Positions 1-5,889 of a stretch of DNA of 6,482 bases are shown in pieces. The stretch is from Actinomycetes bacterium (lineage in GTDB: Bacteria; Actinomycetota; Acidimicrobiia; Acidimicrobiales; Palsa-688): assembly GCA_021827225.1 (NCBI GenBank), contig JAKAXG010000257.1:1-6482 (forward strand). Direction: 5' to 3'. The translations under genes and the position numbers were made by a program. The notes beneath the pieces are model-generated. The model was given only the letters and a program-made list of their open reading frames with translations, was not told the DNA's origin and ran no database searches. Position 1 is the stretch's first letter, and every line of letters begins with the position of its first letter.

Positions 1-34
1 CGCCCGTCTCGTGCGTCTGCAGATCGAAGTCCAC
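1..34 (-). CDS. Start of a divergent gene, truncated by the window edge
   Basis: Reading the minus strand, a GTG codon at 34-32 follows a good ribosome binding site, GAGGAG (complement of 41-46), with a 6-nt spacer. The frame then stays open to the window edge and gives MDFDLQTHETG, with G or C at most third codon positions. The same frame is also open further upstream without a better start. Only 11 codons are visible, so the product cannot be named. It would be divergent from the short-chain dehydrogenase and share the 211-bp intergenic region with it. The alternative is that this stretch is non-coding upstream DNA. Confidence 0.4.
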   Translation of the reverse strand, partial: MDFDLQTHETG

Positions 35-140
35 GGTGTGCTCCTCGAGAGTCTCCAAGGGCAGAAGGTGACCGCAGAGACTACTCCCACCCCGGCCCGG
101 GCAGCGCTCCCCGGACCCCGCCCGAAAAAGGGATCCTCTT

Positions 141-168
141 TTGACACCGTCACGGACGGTCGTACAGC
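141..168 (+). promoter_or_regulatory. Candidate sigma70-type promoter for the short-chain dehydrogenase
   Basis: A perfect -35 hexamer TTGACA (141-146) is followed, after 16 bp, by TACAGC (163-168), a weak -10 match. A second -35-like element, TTGACC, lies at 171-176. Transcription from the first would start near 175 and leave a leader of about 70 nt before the ATG at 246. The -35 match is direct observation; the -10 assignment is uncertain. Confidence 0.4.
146..160. promoter_or_regulatory. Palindromic operator candidate inside the promoter spacer
   Basis: ACCGTC-ACG-GACGGT is a perfect inverted repeat with 6-bp arms and a 3-bp centre. It lies between the candidate -35 and -10 elements, where a bound dimeric repressor would block RNA polymerase. 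Size and symmetry are compatible with a TetR-family site, a common regulator type beside acyl-CoA metabolism genes in actinomycetes. No regulator gene is visible in the window, so the family is a guess. Confidence 0.4.
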
Positions 169-245
169 ATTTGACCTTCGGGGGGCCGGCGCCGACAGCT
201 CGCGGACTTCGCCGGCCACGTTCAAGGAAAGAGGAAGTGGATCTG

Positions 246-1163
246 ATGGGTCTTCTGGAGGGCAAGGTTGCGATCGTCACGGGGGCGGGAAGAGGGATAG
301 GGCGGGAGCACGCCCTGCTCCTGGCCCGGGAGGGGGCAGCCGTGATGGTCAACGACCTGGGCGGTGACGGCCGGGGCGAGGGGTCCGACCTGACCCCGGC
401 CCAGTCGGTGGCCGAGGAGATCAGGGCGGCGGGAGGCCGGGCGGAGGTCAACGGCGCCAACGTGGCTGACTGGTCGGCGGCCGAGGGGCTGATCGCCCGG
501 ACCGTGGAGACCTTCGGCCGCCTCGACATCCTGGTCAACAACGCCGGGATCCTGCGTGACCGCATGGCGTTCAACATGACCGAGGAGGAGTGGGACGTCG
601 TCGTCAACGTGGTCCTGAAGGGCAGCTTCGCCCCGGCCCGCCACGCCGCCGCGTACTGGCGGGAGCGGCACAAGTCGACCGGGGAGCGGGTCGACGCGGT
701 GATCATCAACACCGCCTCCGAATCCGGCCTGTACGGCAACTCGGGTCAGGCCAACTACGCCGCCGCCAAGGCCGGGCTGGCGGCCCTCTCCACCGTGCTG
801 GCCCGCGACCTGGAGCGCATAGGGGTCCGGGCCAATACGATCGCCCCGGTGGCGGCGACGCGCCTGCTGGGGACGGTTATCCAGCACGAGGCGCCGGCCG
901 AGGGGGAGTACGACCCCATGTCCCCGGCGGCCATCGCCCCGCTGGTGGTGTGGCTGTGCTCGGATCTGGCCCGCGATGTCAACGGTCAGGTGTTCGCCGT
1001 CAGCGGGGCCCGCATCCAGCTGGTGCAGGGTTTCCACCCGGTGACCCAGATCGACTCGGAGGGCCGGCCGTGGTCACCGGACCGGATCGAGACCCTCCGC
1101 AAGGACCTTCTGGGCGGCTGGGACACCGCGATACCGCCGTTCCTGCCGCCGGTGAGCCGTTAG
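246..1163 (+). CDS. Short-chain dehydrogenase/reductase, HSD17B4/Hsd4A-like
   Basis: A 305-residue classical SDR, expected to be a cytoplasmic NAD(P)-dependent oxidoreductase. The Rossmann nucleotide motif TGAGRGIG is at residues 12-19, NNAG at 98-101, the active-site Asn at 121 (NVVLKG), and the catalytic Ser158, Tyr171 and Lys175 (YAAAK) with the usual 13-residue Ser-Tyr spacing. The VNDLGGDG run after beta-2 and the long C-terminal tail (about 260-305, with a W-x-P element) resemble the peroxisomal multifunctional enzyme/Hsd4A group. That group oxidises beta-hydroxyacyl-CoAs, including steroid side-chain intermediates; this placement comes from remembered family features. The ATG at 246 was chosen because AAGGAAAGAGGAAG (224-237) lies just before it and the SDR fold starts at once. 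The frame is open back to a TTG at 141, but that codon lies within the -35 element and the extension looks non-coding. The gene converges on the MFS gene. Family is near certain; substrate is not. Confidence 0.93.
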   Translation: MGLLEGKVAIVTGAGRGIGREHALLLAREGAAVMVNDLGGDGRGEGSDLTPAQSVAEEIRAAGGRAEVNGANVADWSAAEGLIARTVETFGRLDILVNNAGILRDRMAFNMTEEEWDVVVNVVLKGSFAPARHAAAYWRERHKSTGERVDAVIINTASESGLYGNSGQANYAAAKAGLAALSTVLARDLERIGVRANTIAPVAATRLLGTVIQHEAPAEGEYDPMSPAAIAPLVVWLCSDLARDVNGQVFAVSGARIQLVQGFHPVTQIDSEGRPWSPDRIETLRKDLLGGWDTAIPPFLPPVSR

Positions 1164-1170
1164 CACGGGG

Positions 1171-1213
1171 GAAAAAGAGAGGGCCGGTCCCGCCGAAGCG
1201 GTGACCGGCCCTC
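1171..1213 (-). terminator. Intrinsic terminator of the MFS gene, between converging genes
   Basis: GAGGGCCGGTC (1179-1189) pairs with GACCGGCCCTC (1203-1213). The stem continues inward with CCGC (1190-1193) and GCGG (1198-1201), leaving one bulged base (1202) and a 4-nt loop. In the minus-strand transcript the loop is C(UUCG)G, an extra-stable tetraloop. The stem is followed by TCTCTTTTTC, a U-tract made from the complement of 1171-1180. It begins 15 nt after the MFS stop codon. For the plus-strand gene the same hairpin lies 15 nt after the stop but lacks a downstream U-tract, so termination there may be weaker. Confidence 0.88.
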
Positions 1214-1228
1214 GTCCCGTCGTGGGTT

Positions 1229-2959
1229 CTAGGCGTTGAGCTTGGCCAGCTCGGCCTGGACCATGGCCTCGTGGGCTTCCTCGTCGGCTCTGGCCGCCTT
1301 GGGCGACCACCGGCCCCGCATGAGCGGAACGGTGAAGATGAAGAAGATCATCCCCCCGAAGCAGATCCAGTACCAGTCCTTCCACTGGCCCGGGCCCTGG
1401 GCTACCGCCTTCTGGACCGCCGGGGCGTGGGCCAGGGTGGCGGTGGCGCTGGCCGGTAGCTTGGACACCGCGATCAGGTTCTGCAGGGCCTGGCCGGAGT
1501 TGACGTGCAGGCCCGAGGAGATCTGGGTCACGGCCTGGCCGATGGCGGCGGTGTTTCCCGGGTTGGCCTTGAGGGCGGCCAGGGTGTTCGGATGGATCGC
1601 CGACAGGGTGGCCACCTGGGTGGGGTACTGCTTCACCACGGCCTGTACCGCGGTGCCGTAGGTGACCAGGGGGTTGACCGAGTTGATCACCACGGGGAGG
1701 ATCAGGTACGCCGCGAACACGACCACGCGCAGTATCCAGCCCCAGATGGCCAGGCCGGTGGCGGTGAGCGCCGGGTTGCGGTCCTCGACGGTCTCGGTGA
1801 AGCTGGCCATCCACGGCACGTAGGCGACGCCCAGGCAGAAGGCCAGGGCGGCGGTGATGATGGCCAGCTGGTAGTAGCCGACATGGTGGCCGGCCTGCAG
1901 CAGGTAGATGACCATCATGACTGCGGAGGCCACCCCGCCGATCACCATGAACGGCTTTCGCACCCGCATCCGGTCCGAGACCACACCGAAGATGAGCAGG
2001 GCGACCAGGTCGAAGCCCCAGTTCCAGTTGCCGATCCCGTTGGCGTCCTTGACCGAGAATCCGAACACGGTGGTCATGTAGATGAGGCCGAAGCCGACGG
2101 CGGTGTAGTACACGAGCAGGAAGATCGAGATCCCCAGCGCCGAGACGACCACGTCCGGCTTGATCAGCTGACGGAAGGGGGAGCGCAGCGCCGCTTCCAG
2201 GTCGGCCTCGGTGAGCCCCTTGGCCTTGGCCTCGATCAGGGCCCGGTCCTGCATCGAAACCATGAGCTGGTCCCGCAGCTTCGGCGACAGCTCCCGCAGG
2301 CCGAACAGGGCGAGGACGAACACGACCAGGCCGACCACGCCGCAGATGTGGTACTCGTGGCTCCAGAAGCCGGGTGCCGGATTGGTCGGGACGGTGTTGC
2401 TGCCGACCACCGCCACGATGAGGCTGCCGAGCACCGGGCCGCTGGTCCAGAAGCCCATGGCCGTGGCCCGACCGGTCTGGGGCGAGAAGTCCCTTATCAG
2501 GGCCGGGGTGGCCACCAGGCAGATGCCCTCGACCAGGCCCACGGCGAAGGAGGACACGGTGAAGCCCCACTTGCCCGTCTGGGCCGGAATCACCCATACC
2601 ACCAGGATCCCGGTGATCAGGAGCCCGATCACGACCAGATTGGTGCGGCCCAGACGGTCGGTCAGTCCGGCGAAGAGGGAGCCGAAGGCTCCGATCAGGT
2701 TCCCGATGGCCAGCGTGGTCACGAAGAACGTGAACGACATGTGCAGGTCCTGGAGGATCAGCGTGGAGACCGACCCGGCCACGTACAGCTCGTAGTACAG
2801 CGTCACGGTGGCCAGCACCGTGATGGCCAGGTACAGCATCCTGGGCCCGGTCTCGGGATAAGTCTCGAGCTGCCGGTTCCAGAGCCGGCTGACACCGCCG
2901 GGTGGAGCCTGGGTTACCGCTTCAGTAGTTGTTAGAGACACGAACTGCCCATCCCCCAT
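1229..2959 (-). CDS. Major facilitator superfamily transporter with a large extracytoplasmic insert
   Basis: A 576-residue membrane permease, longer than the usual 400-500 residues of MFS proteins. About twelve hydrophobic segments are visible, near residues 41-60, 75-99, 107-125, 132-152, 165-188, 204-221, 272-297, 309-327, 336-355, 363-385, 401-427 and 528-546. The MFS loop 2-3 motif is GLTDRLGR (98-105), with its repeat GVVSDRMRVRK in loop 8-9 (325-335). A charged central cytoplasmic loop spans about 222-268. Between TM11 and TM12 lies a polar, Ala/Thr/Asn-rich stretch of about 100 residues (428-527), predicted outside the membrane. Substrate is unknown; the neighbouring dehydrogenase and enolase-family genes suggest a hydroxy acid or sugar derivative. 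The start is uncertain. ATG 2959 has no ribosome binding site and sits 5 nt after a stem-loop. GTG at 2941 has GGGGGA 10 nt upstream and may be the true start. The frame also extends to ATG 3082, but that extension has non-coding codon use (TTA, ATA, AGT). Confidence 0.9.
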   Translation of the reverse strand: MGDGQFVSLTTTEAVTQAPPGGVSRLWNRQLETYPETGPRMLYLAITVLATVTLYYELYVAGSVSTLILQDLHMSFTFFVTTLAIGNLIGAFGSLFAGLTDRLGRTNLVVIGLLITGILVVWVIPAQTGKWGFTVSSFAVGLVEGICLVATPALIRDFSPQTGRATAMGFWTSGPVLGSLIVAVVGSNTVPTNPAPGFWSHEYHICGVVGLVVFVLALFGLRELSPKLRDQLMVSMQDRALIEAKAKGLTEADLEAALRSPFRQLIKPDVVVSALGISIFLLVYYTAVGFGLIYMTTVFGFSVKDANGIGNWNWGFDLVALLIFGVVSDRMRVRKPFMVIGGVASAVMMVIYLLQAGHHVGYYQLAIITAALAFCLGVAYVPWMASFTETVEDRNPALTATGLAIWGWILRVVVFAAYLILPVVINSVNPLVTYGTAVQAVVKQYPTQVATLSAIHPNTLAALKANPGNTAAIGQAVTQISSGLHVNSGQALQNLIAVSKLPASATATLAHAPAVQKAVAQGPGQWKDWYWICFGGMIFFIFTVPLMRGRWSPKAARADEEAHEAMVQAELAKLNA

Positions 2960-2964
2960 GGAGG

Positions 2965-2999
2965 CTCGACCGGTTTTCCGGCCCCCGCCGGCGGTCGAG
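2965..2999 (-). promoter_or_regulatory. Nested stem-loop in the MFS leader
   Basis: In the minus-strand transcript an outer 8-bp stem (CTCGACCG with CGGTCGAG, complements of 2992-2999 and 2965-2972) encloses an inner 5-bp stem CCGGC-GGGG-GCCGG and a single-stranded AAAAC. The structure ends 5 nt before ATG 2959, occupying the place of a ribosome binding site. It could limit initiation at that ATG, favour GTG 2941, or be part of translational control. The pairing is directly visible; the function is inferred. Confidence 0.4.
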
Positions 3000-3000
3000 G

Positions 3001-3013
3001 TTATCGACGATAA
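3001..3013. promoter_or_regulatory. Palindrome upstream of the MFS gene, operator candidate
   Basis: TTATCG-A-CGATAA is a perfect 13-bp inverted repeat, AT-rich for this genome, 42 bp upstream of ATG 2959. On the minus strand it contains TATCGT, which fits the loose actinobacterial -10 pattern TANNNT, so the site may overlap a transporter promoter. No convincing -35 was found. The 180-bp gap between the His-rich gene and the MFS gene (2960-3139) holds this, the adjoining stem-loop, and no gene that I can support. Confidence 0.4.
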
Positions 3014-3139
3014 GCCACCCAGCGGGGTCCTTGCACTTCCGACAATTCGGTCCTGCCGGTAATGCGGTGCTCGGGGCGCCATGGCCCGACTCGCAGCGCG
3101 TTCGGGCCTCCCGGCCGGTCCCGCCCCGCCGCGGAGGAC

Positions 3140-3475
3140 CTATCCGGCGGTGCTGCTCGAGGTGCGGGCCTTCTTGGCGGCGGACGCCTTCTTGGCCACC
3201 GGCGCCTTGCGGGTGGCCGGCTCGGCCGCACCCGACGCGGTCGGAGCGTCGTGGTCGTGGACGTGGGCCTCGCCGGCGTGCTCGTGCTCGAAGTTCTCGT
3301 GCGGGCGGTGGGAGTGCCGCATGCCGGCGTGATTGTGCTCGTGTTCGTGGCTGGAGCTCAGATGCTCGAATCCGCCGTTGCCGTTGTGGTTGTGGGTCAC
3401 GTGGAAATGAGGGTGGGAGTGCGTCAGACCCTCGTGGTCGTGCTCTTCCCAGCCGCCGGTCCCGTTTTCAGCCAC
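3140..3475 (-). CDS. Small histidine-rich protein with a Lys/Ala-rich tail
   Basis: A 111-residue protein of no family I recognise. The GTG start at 3475 is supported by GGGAGG (complement of 3481-3486) with a 5-nt spacer. Residues 12-75 contain all 21 histidines, mostly in alternating H-x-H runs mixed with Glu, Asp, Asn and Ser (for example HSHPHFHVTHNH at 19-30, HEHEHNH at 43-49, HVHDHD at 71-76). Such runs typically bind Zn2+, Ni2+, Co2+ or Cu2+. There are no cysteines, no signal peptide and no membrane segment, so it should be cytoplasmic. Residues 77-111 change to Ala/Lys/Ser/Thr with two KKA repeats, like the basic tails of mycobacterial HU-type proteins, which could contact nucleic acid. 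It lies 90 nt after the enolase-family gene and 180 nt before the MFS gene, all on one strand. Coding is supported by the start site and the sustained His pattern. A metal storage or delivery role is inference. Confidence 0.8.
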   Translation of the reverse strand: MAENGTGGWEEHDHEGLTHSHPHFHVTHNHNGNGGFEHLSSSHEHEHNHAGMRHSHRPHENFEHEHAGEAHVHDHDAPTASGAAEPATRKAPVAKKASAAKKARTSSSTAG

Positions 3476-3542
3476 CTGTTCCTCCCGTCGCTTCCTTCGA
3501 TGCCGTGGGGGCTCGCTCCTTCTTCTACCCCCGCACGCAGGG

Positions 3543-3558
3543 GGGAACCCCCGTTCCC
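3543..3558 (-). other. Small inverted repeat after the enolase-family gene
   Basis: GGGAAC and GTTCCC flank a 4-nt loop, just 7 nt after the stop codon at 3566. Nearby G- and C-runs (3516-3521 and 3528-3532, complementary) could form a second weak stem. There is no U-tract on the minus strand, so this is at most a weak or factor-dependent terminator or a message 3'-end stabiliser. The rest of the 90-bp gap holds only the ribosome binding site of the His-rich gene. Confidence 0.3.
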
Positions 3559-3565
3559 GCCCCCC

Positions 3566-4684
3566 TCAGCCGACCCGGTACCGCTCCGCCCGGGCCTCGC
3601 TGAGGGCCATGCCGTGGCCGTCCACCGTGTCGTCAACCACCAGCGTGCCGCTCAGCACCTCGGGCAGTCCGTCGAAGAGCATGGGGTCCAGGCGGGCGTG
3701 ATCGTGGAAGTACTCGACGTGGCGCAGGTTGGCCACCGCGGCCGCCACGGGGGCGTGGATATTCGGCCCGCAGTGGGCCGACACCTCGAGGTTGTGGGCG
3801 GCGGCCAGCGCCGCCGCCGAGAGCCATCCGGTGTAGCCGCCGCAGCGGGTGGCATCCATCTGCAGGCAGTCCACCGCCTCCGCCCCCACCATGTGGGCGA
3901 AGTAGGGGAGGTGGTAGCCGTACTCGCCGGCCGTCACGTCGATGGGGATCTGGTCCCGGACCTCGCGCAGCCCCTCCAGGTCGTCCGAGGACACCGGCTC
4001 CTCGAACCATTCCACCCCCGCCTCCTCGTACATGGTGCGCCCCACCCGGACCGCCTGCTTCCTGGAGTAGCCGCCGTTGGCGTCCACCATGACCCCGATC
4101 CCGTCACCGACCAGGCCGCGCACGAGACGGATCCGGCTCAGGTCCCGGTCGACCCGCTGACCCCATGACTCGCCGACCTTGATCTTGCAGGCCTCCACCC
4201 CCAGATCGCCGACCCAGTGCTCGACCTGCTGCTTGGTCGTGCCGTCGTCATAGGTGGTGAAACCGCCTGAGCCGTACACCGGGACCCGGTCCCGCTGGCG
4301 GCCCAGCAGACGGGACACCGATATGCCCAGTATTCGGGCTTTCAGGTCCCACAGGGCCACGTCGAGGGCGGAGACGGCGTCGGCGCCGACGCCCGGGTGT
4401 CCCAGGTTGCGGCACTGGCGGACCATGGCCTCGTTGGCCGCGCCGACGGCCATCGGGTCCCGTCCGCCGACCACCTCCGCCAGCTTCCCGTCGATCAGCT
4501 TCTGGCAGGCGGGCGACCCGTAGGTCCAGCCGGTCCCGGTCCGGCCGCCGGCCGACACGAGGGCGACCACGACGCTCGTCTCCGACCAGCTCAGCGTTCC
4601 GTCCGCCTCGGGCCCGTCGGTGGGGACCGTGTAGACCCGGGTCTGCACCGATTCGATCCGGCAGTCGTCCTTGAGTCCGTGCAT
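3566..4684 (-). CDS. Mandelate racemase/enolase superfamily enzyme
   Basis: A 372-residue enzyme, the usual length for the family. Members abstract the alpha-proton of a carboxylate substrate with Mg2+ and act as racemases, epimerases or acid-sugar dehydratases. The N-terminal capping domain covers about residues 10-125 and the barrel about 135-350. Visible active-site elements are the K-x-K pair Lys167/Lys169 (CKIKVG), metal ligands Asp201 (VDANGG), Glu228 (FEEP) and Glu254 (AGE), and the Asp277/His304 dyad (QMDATRCGG, SAHCGPNIH). This set places it in the mandelate-racemase-like subgroup with bases on both faces of the site. The ending around residues 321-339 (RHVEYFHDH, LFDG) is one I associate with uncharacterised members. 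ATG 4684 was chosen because the fold begins about nine residues later; the longer open frame runs through the preceding hairpin and dehydrogenase gene. No strong ribosome binding site is visible (GGGCAGG at best). It lies 65 nt after the dehydrogenase gene, probably in one transcript. Substrate unknown; a sugar acid is a reasonable guess. Confidence 0.92.
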   Translation of the reverse strand: MHGLKDDCRIESVQTRVYTVPTDGPEADGTLSWSETSVVVALVSAGGRTGTGWTYGSPACQKLIDGKLAEVVGGRDPMAVGAANEAMVRQCRNLGHPGVGADAVSALDVALWDLKARILGISVSRLLGRQRDRVPVYGSGGFTTYDDGTTKQQVEHWVGDLGVEACKIKVGESWGQRVDRDLSRIRLVRGLVGDGIGVMVDANGGYSRKQAVRVGRTMYEEAGVEWFEEPVSSDDLEGLREVRDQIPIDVTAGEYGYHLPYFAHMVGAEAVDCLQMDATRCGGYTGWLSAAALAAAHNLEVSAHCGPNIHAPVAAAVANLRHVEYFHDHARLDPMLFDGLPEVLSGTLVVDDTVDGHGMALSEARAERYRVG

Positions 4685-4697
4685 GCCTGCCCGGTAC

Positions 4698-4736
4698 CCG
4701 GCCGGGCCCCGCCCAAACGGGCCGGGGCCCGGCCGG
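4698..4736 (-). other. Very strong GC hairpin between the dehydrogenase and enolase-family genes
   Basis: The arm at 4698-4714 (CCGGCCGGGCCCCGCCC) pairs over its full 17 bp with 4719-4736, with one bulged base (4723) and a 4-nt loop (4715-4718). Every pair is G-C. In the minus-strand transcript it begins 13 nt after the dehydrogenase stop codon and ends 13 nt before the ATG of the enolase-family gene. No U-tract follows, so it is not a standard terminator. It may protect the upstream message from 3' exonucleases, attenuate transcription or limit translation of the second gene. Confidence 0.7.
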
Positions 4737-4749
4737 CCCTGGCTCCCGG

Positions 4750-5889
4750 TCAGGCTGCCGGGTGCAGGACCACCTTCGTCCACCCCTCCTGCCGCTCGTC
4801 GAAGCGCTTGTAGGCGTTCGCCGCCTCGTCGAGACCCAGCTCGTGGGAGACGATCATCCCGGGCTGGGCCCGCCCGGCGATGATCAGGTCGCGAAGCTCG
4901 CGGTTGTAGCGCTTCACCGGGCACTGGCCCGTACCCATCCGCTGGCCCTTGGTGAAGAACGTCCCGTAGTCGAACGCCACCCGACCCTCCCTGGCCGTCT
5001 CGGTCGCCGCTCCCTCGTCCTGGGGCATGTAGACCCCGACGACGCCTATGGCGCCGGCGCTGCGGACGGCCTTCACCAGGTTGTCCAGCACCAGCTCCGG
5101 ATGCTCCTGGCCGGTCGGGTCGTGCGCCTGGTATCCGACCGCCTCCACGCCCCGGTCCACCGCCCCGCCGTTGGCGTCGAGGATCTGCTCCACCGGGTCT
5201 CCGGCGGAGAAGTCGATGGCCTCGGCGCCGAACTTCTCGCCCAGCCTCAGCCGGTCCTTGTGGAAGTCCACCAGGAACACCCGCGACGCCCCTCTGAGCA
5301 CGGCGCTGTGGGCGGCCAATAGGCCTACCGGCCCGGCGCCGAAGACCGCGACGGTGTGGCCGGGGCGGACGTCGGCCAACTCGCAGCCGTGGTAGCCGGT
5401 CGGGAAGATGTCCGACAGCATGGTGAAGTCCATCTCGTGCTCGTTGCCGGGTGGCAGCTCCAACAGGTTGAAGTCGGCGAAGGGCACCCGCAGCATCTCC
5501 GCCTGGCCGCCCCGGTACGGGCCCATGTTGGCGTACCCGTAGGCCGCCCCGTCCACGCCCTCGGTGGGATTGGTGCGCAGGCAGAACGACGTCCAGCCCT
5601 TCGCGCAGTTCTCGCAGGACCCGCAGGCTATGTTGAACGGCACCGACACCCGGTCCCCGGCCTTGATGCGTGTCACCCCGGGACCGACCTCCTCGACGAT
5701 CCCCATGTTCTCGTGCCCGAGGACCTTGCCCTCCTCCACAGAGGTGCGGCCCTCGTACATGTGCAGGTCTGAACCGCAGATGTTGGTGGTGGTGATGCGG
5801 ACGATGGCGTCGTTGGCGTCCTCCACACGCGGCTCGTCCACCTCCTCGACGCTGACCGAATAGGGGCCCCTGTAGACCAATGCTTTCAC
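4750..5889 (-). CDS. Zinc-dependent alcohol dehydrogenase, glutathione-independent formaldehyde dehydrogenase-like
   Basis: A 379-residue medium-chain dehydrogenase/reductase, expected to oxidise an alcohol, polyol or aldehyde hydrate with NAD+ in the cytoplasm. The GroES-like catalytic domain carries Cys38 (NICGSDLHMYEGR) and His59 (GHE). Asp160 (MLSDIFPTGYHG) is the likely third catalytic zinc ligand, as in Pseudomonas putida formaldehyde dehydrogenase. Structural-zinc cysteines are at 89, 92, 95 and 103. The Rossmann motif is GAGPVG (184-189), and Asp208 at the end of the second strand favours NAD+ over NADP+. The protein is slightly shorter than the P. putida enzyme, and formaldehyde as substrate is not established. 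The start is GTG at 5889, set by AGGAGG 8 nt upstream, and the protein begins at the expected MKALVY. It heads the minus-strand gene group and is divergent from the CYTH gene. The start codon lies within a perfect 12-bp palindrome, and a hairpin lies upstream in the leader. Confidence 0.93.
   Translation of the reverse strand: MKALVYRGPYSVSVEEVDEPRVEDANDAIVRITTTNICGSDLHMYEGRTSVEEGKVLGHENMGIVEEVGPGVTRIKAGDRVSVPFNIACGSCENCAKGWTSFCLRTNPTEGVDGAAYGYANMGPYRGGQAEMLRVPFADFNLLELPPGNEHEMDFTMLSDIFPTGYHGCELADVRPGHTVAVFGAGPVGLLAAHSAVLRGASRVFLVDFHKDRLRLGEKFGAEAIDFSAGDPVEQILDANGGAVDRGVEAVGYQAHDPTGQEHPELVLDNLVKAVRSAGAIGVVGVYMPQDEGAATETAREGRVAFDYGTFFTKGQRMGTGQCPVKRYNRELRDLIIAGRAQPGMIVSHELGLDEAANAYKRFDERQEGWTKVVLHPAA

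Noticed and set aside
222..1037. A minus-strand open frame (271 codons) opposite the short-chain dehydrogenase
   Set aside because: It lies opposite an SDR with complete catalytic and cofactor motifs; the product has no recognisable features.
1074..2597. A minus-strand open frame (507 codons) overlapping the MFS gene in another frame
   Set aside because: It is Pro/Gly/Arg/His-rich, has no transmembrane segments or motifs, and runs through the terminator into the dehydrogenase coding region.
1505..2935. A long plus-strand open frame (476 codons) opposite the MFS gene
   Set aside because: Its product is a Gly/His/Asp/Gln-rich string without hydrophobic core or motifs, and it lies entirely opposite a well-supported 12-TM protein. 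Long antisense frames are expected in GC-rich DNA.
3240..3470. Short repeated GTG/CTC-type words suggesting a tandem repeat or CRISPR-like array
   Set aside because: The units are short, irregular and in one frame, and simply encode alternating His with Glu, Asp or Asn. There are no constant repeats with unique spacers.
3062..4168. A plus-strand open frame (368 codons) across the His-rich gene and the end of the enolase-family gene
   Set aside because: It crosses two genes supported by motifs or a ribosome binding site, has no ribosome binding site of its own, and is low-complexity Val/Gly/His/Arg. It is a shadow frame.
4685..4924. An N-terminal extension of the enolase-family protein to a start at 4924
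   Set aside because: The extension would overlap the conserved end of the alcohol dehydrogenase, cross the intercistronic hairpin and add 80 Arg/Pro/Gly-rich residues foreign to the family.
4750..5889. Identification as a glutathione-dependent (class III) formaldehyde dehydrogenase
   Set aside because: The likely third catalytic zinc ligand is Asp160 in a SDIFPTG context, as in the glutathione-independent branch, not the Cys typical of class III. Formaldehyde itself is also unproven as substrate.
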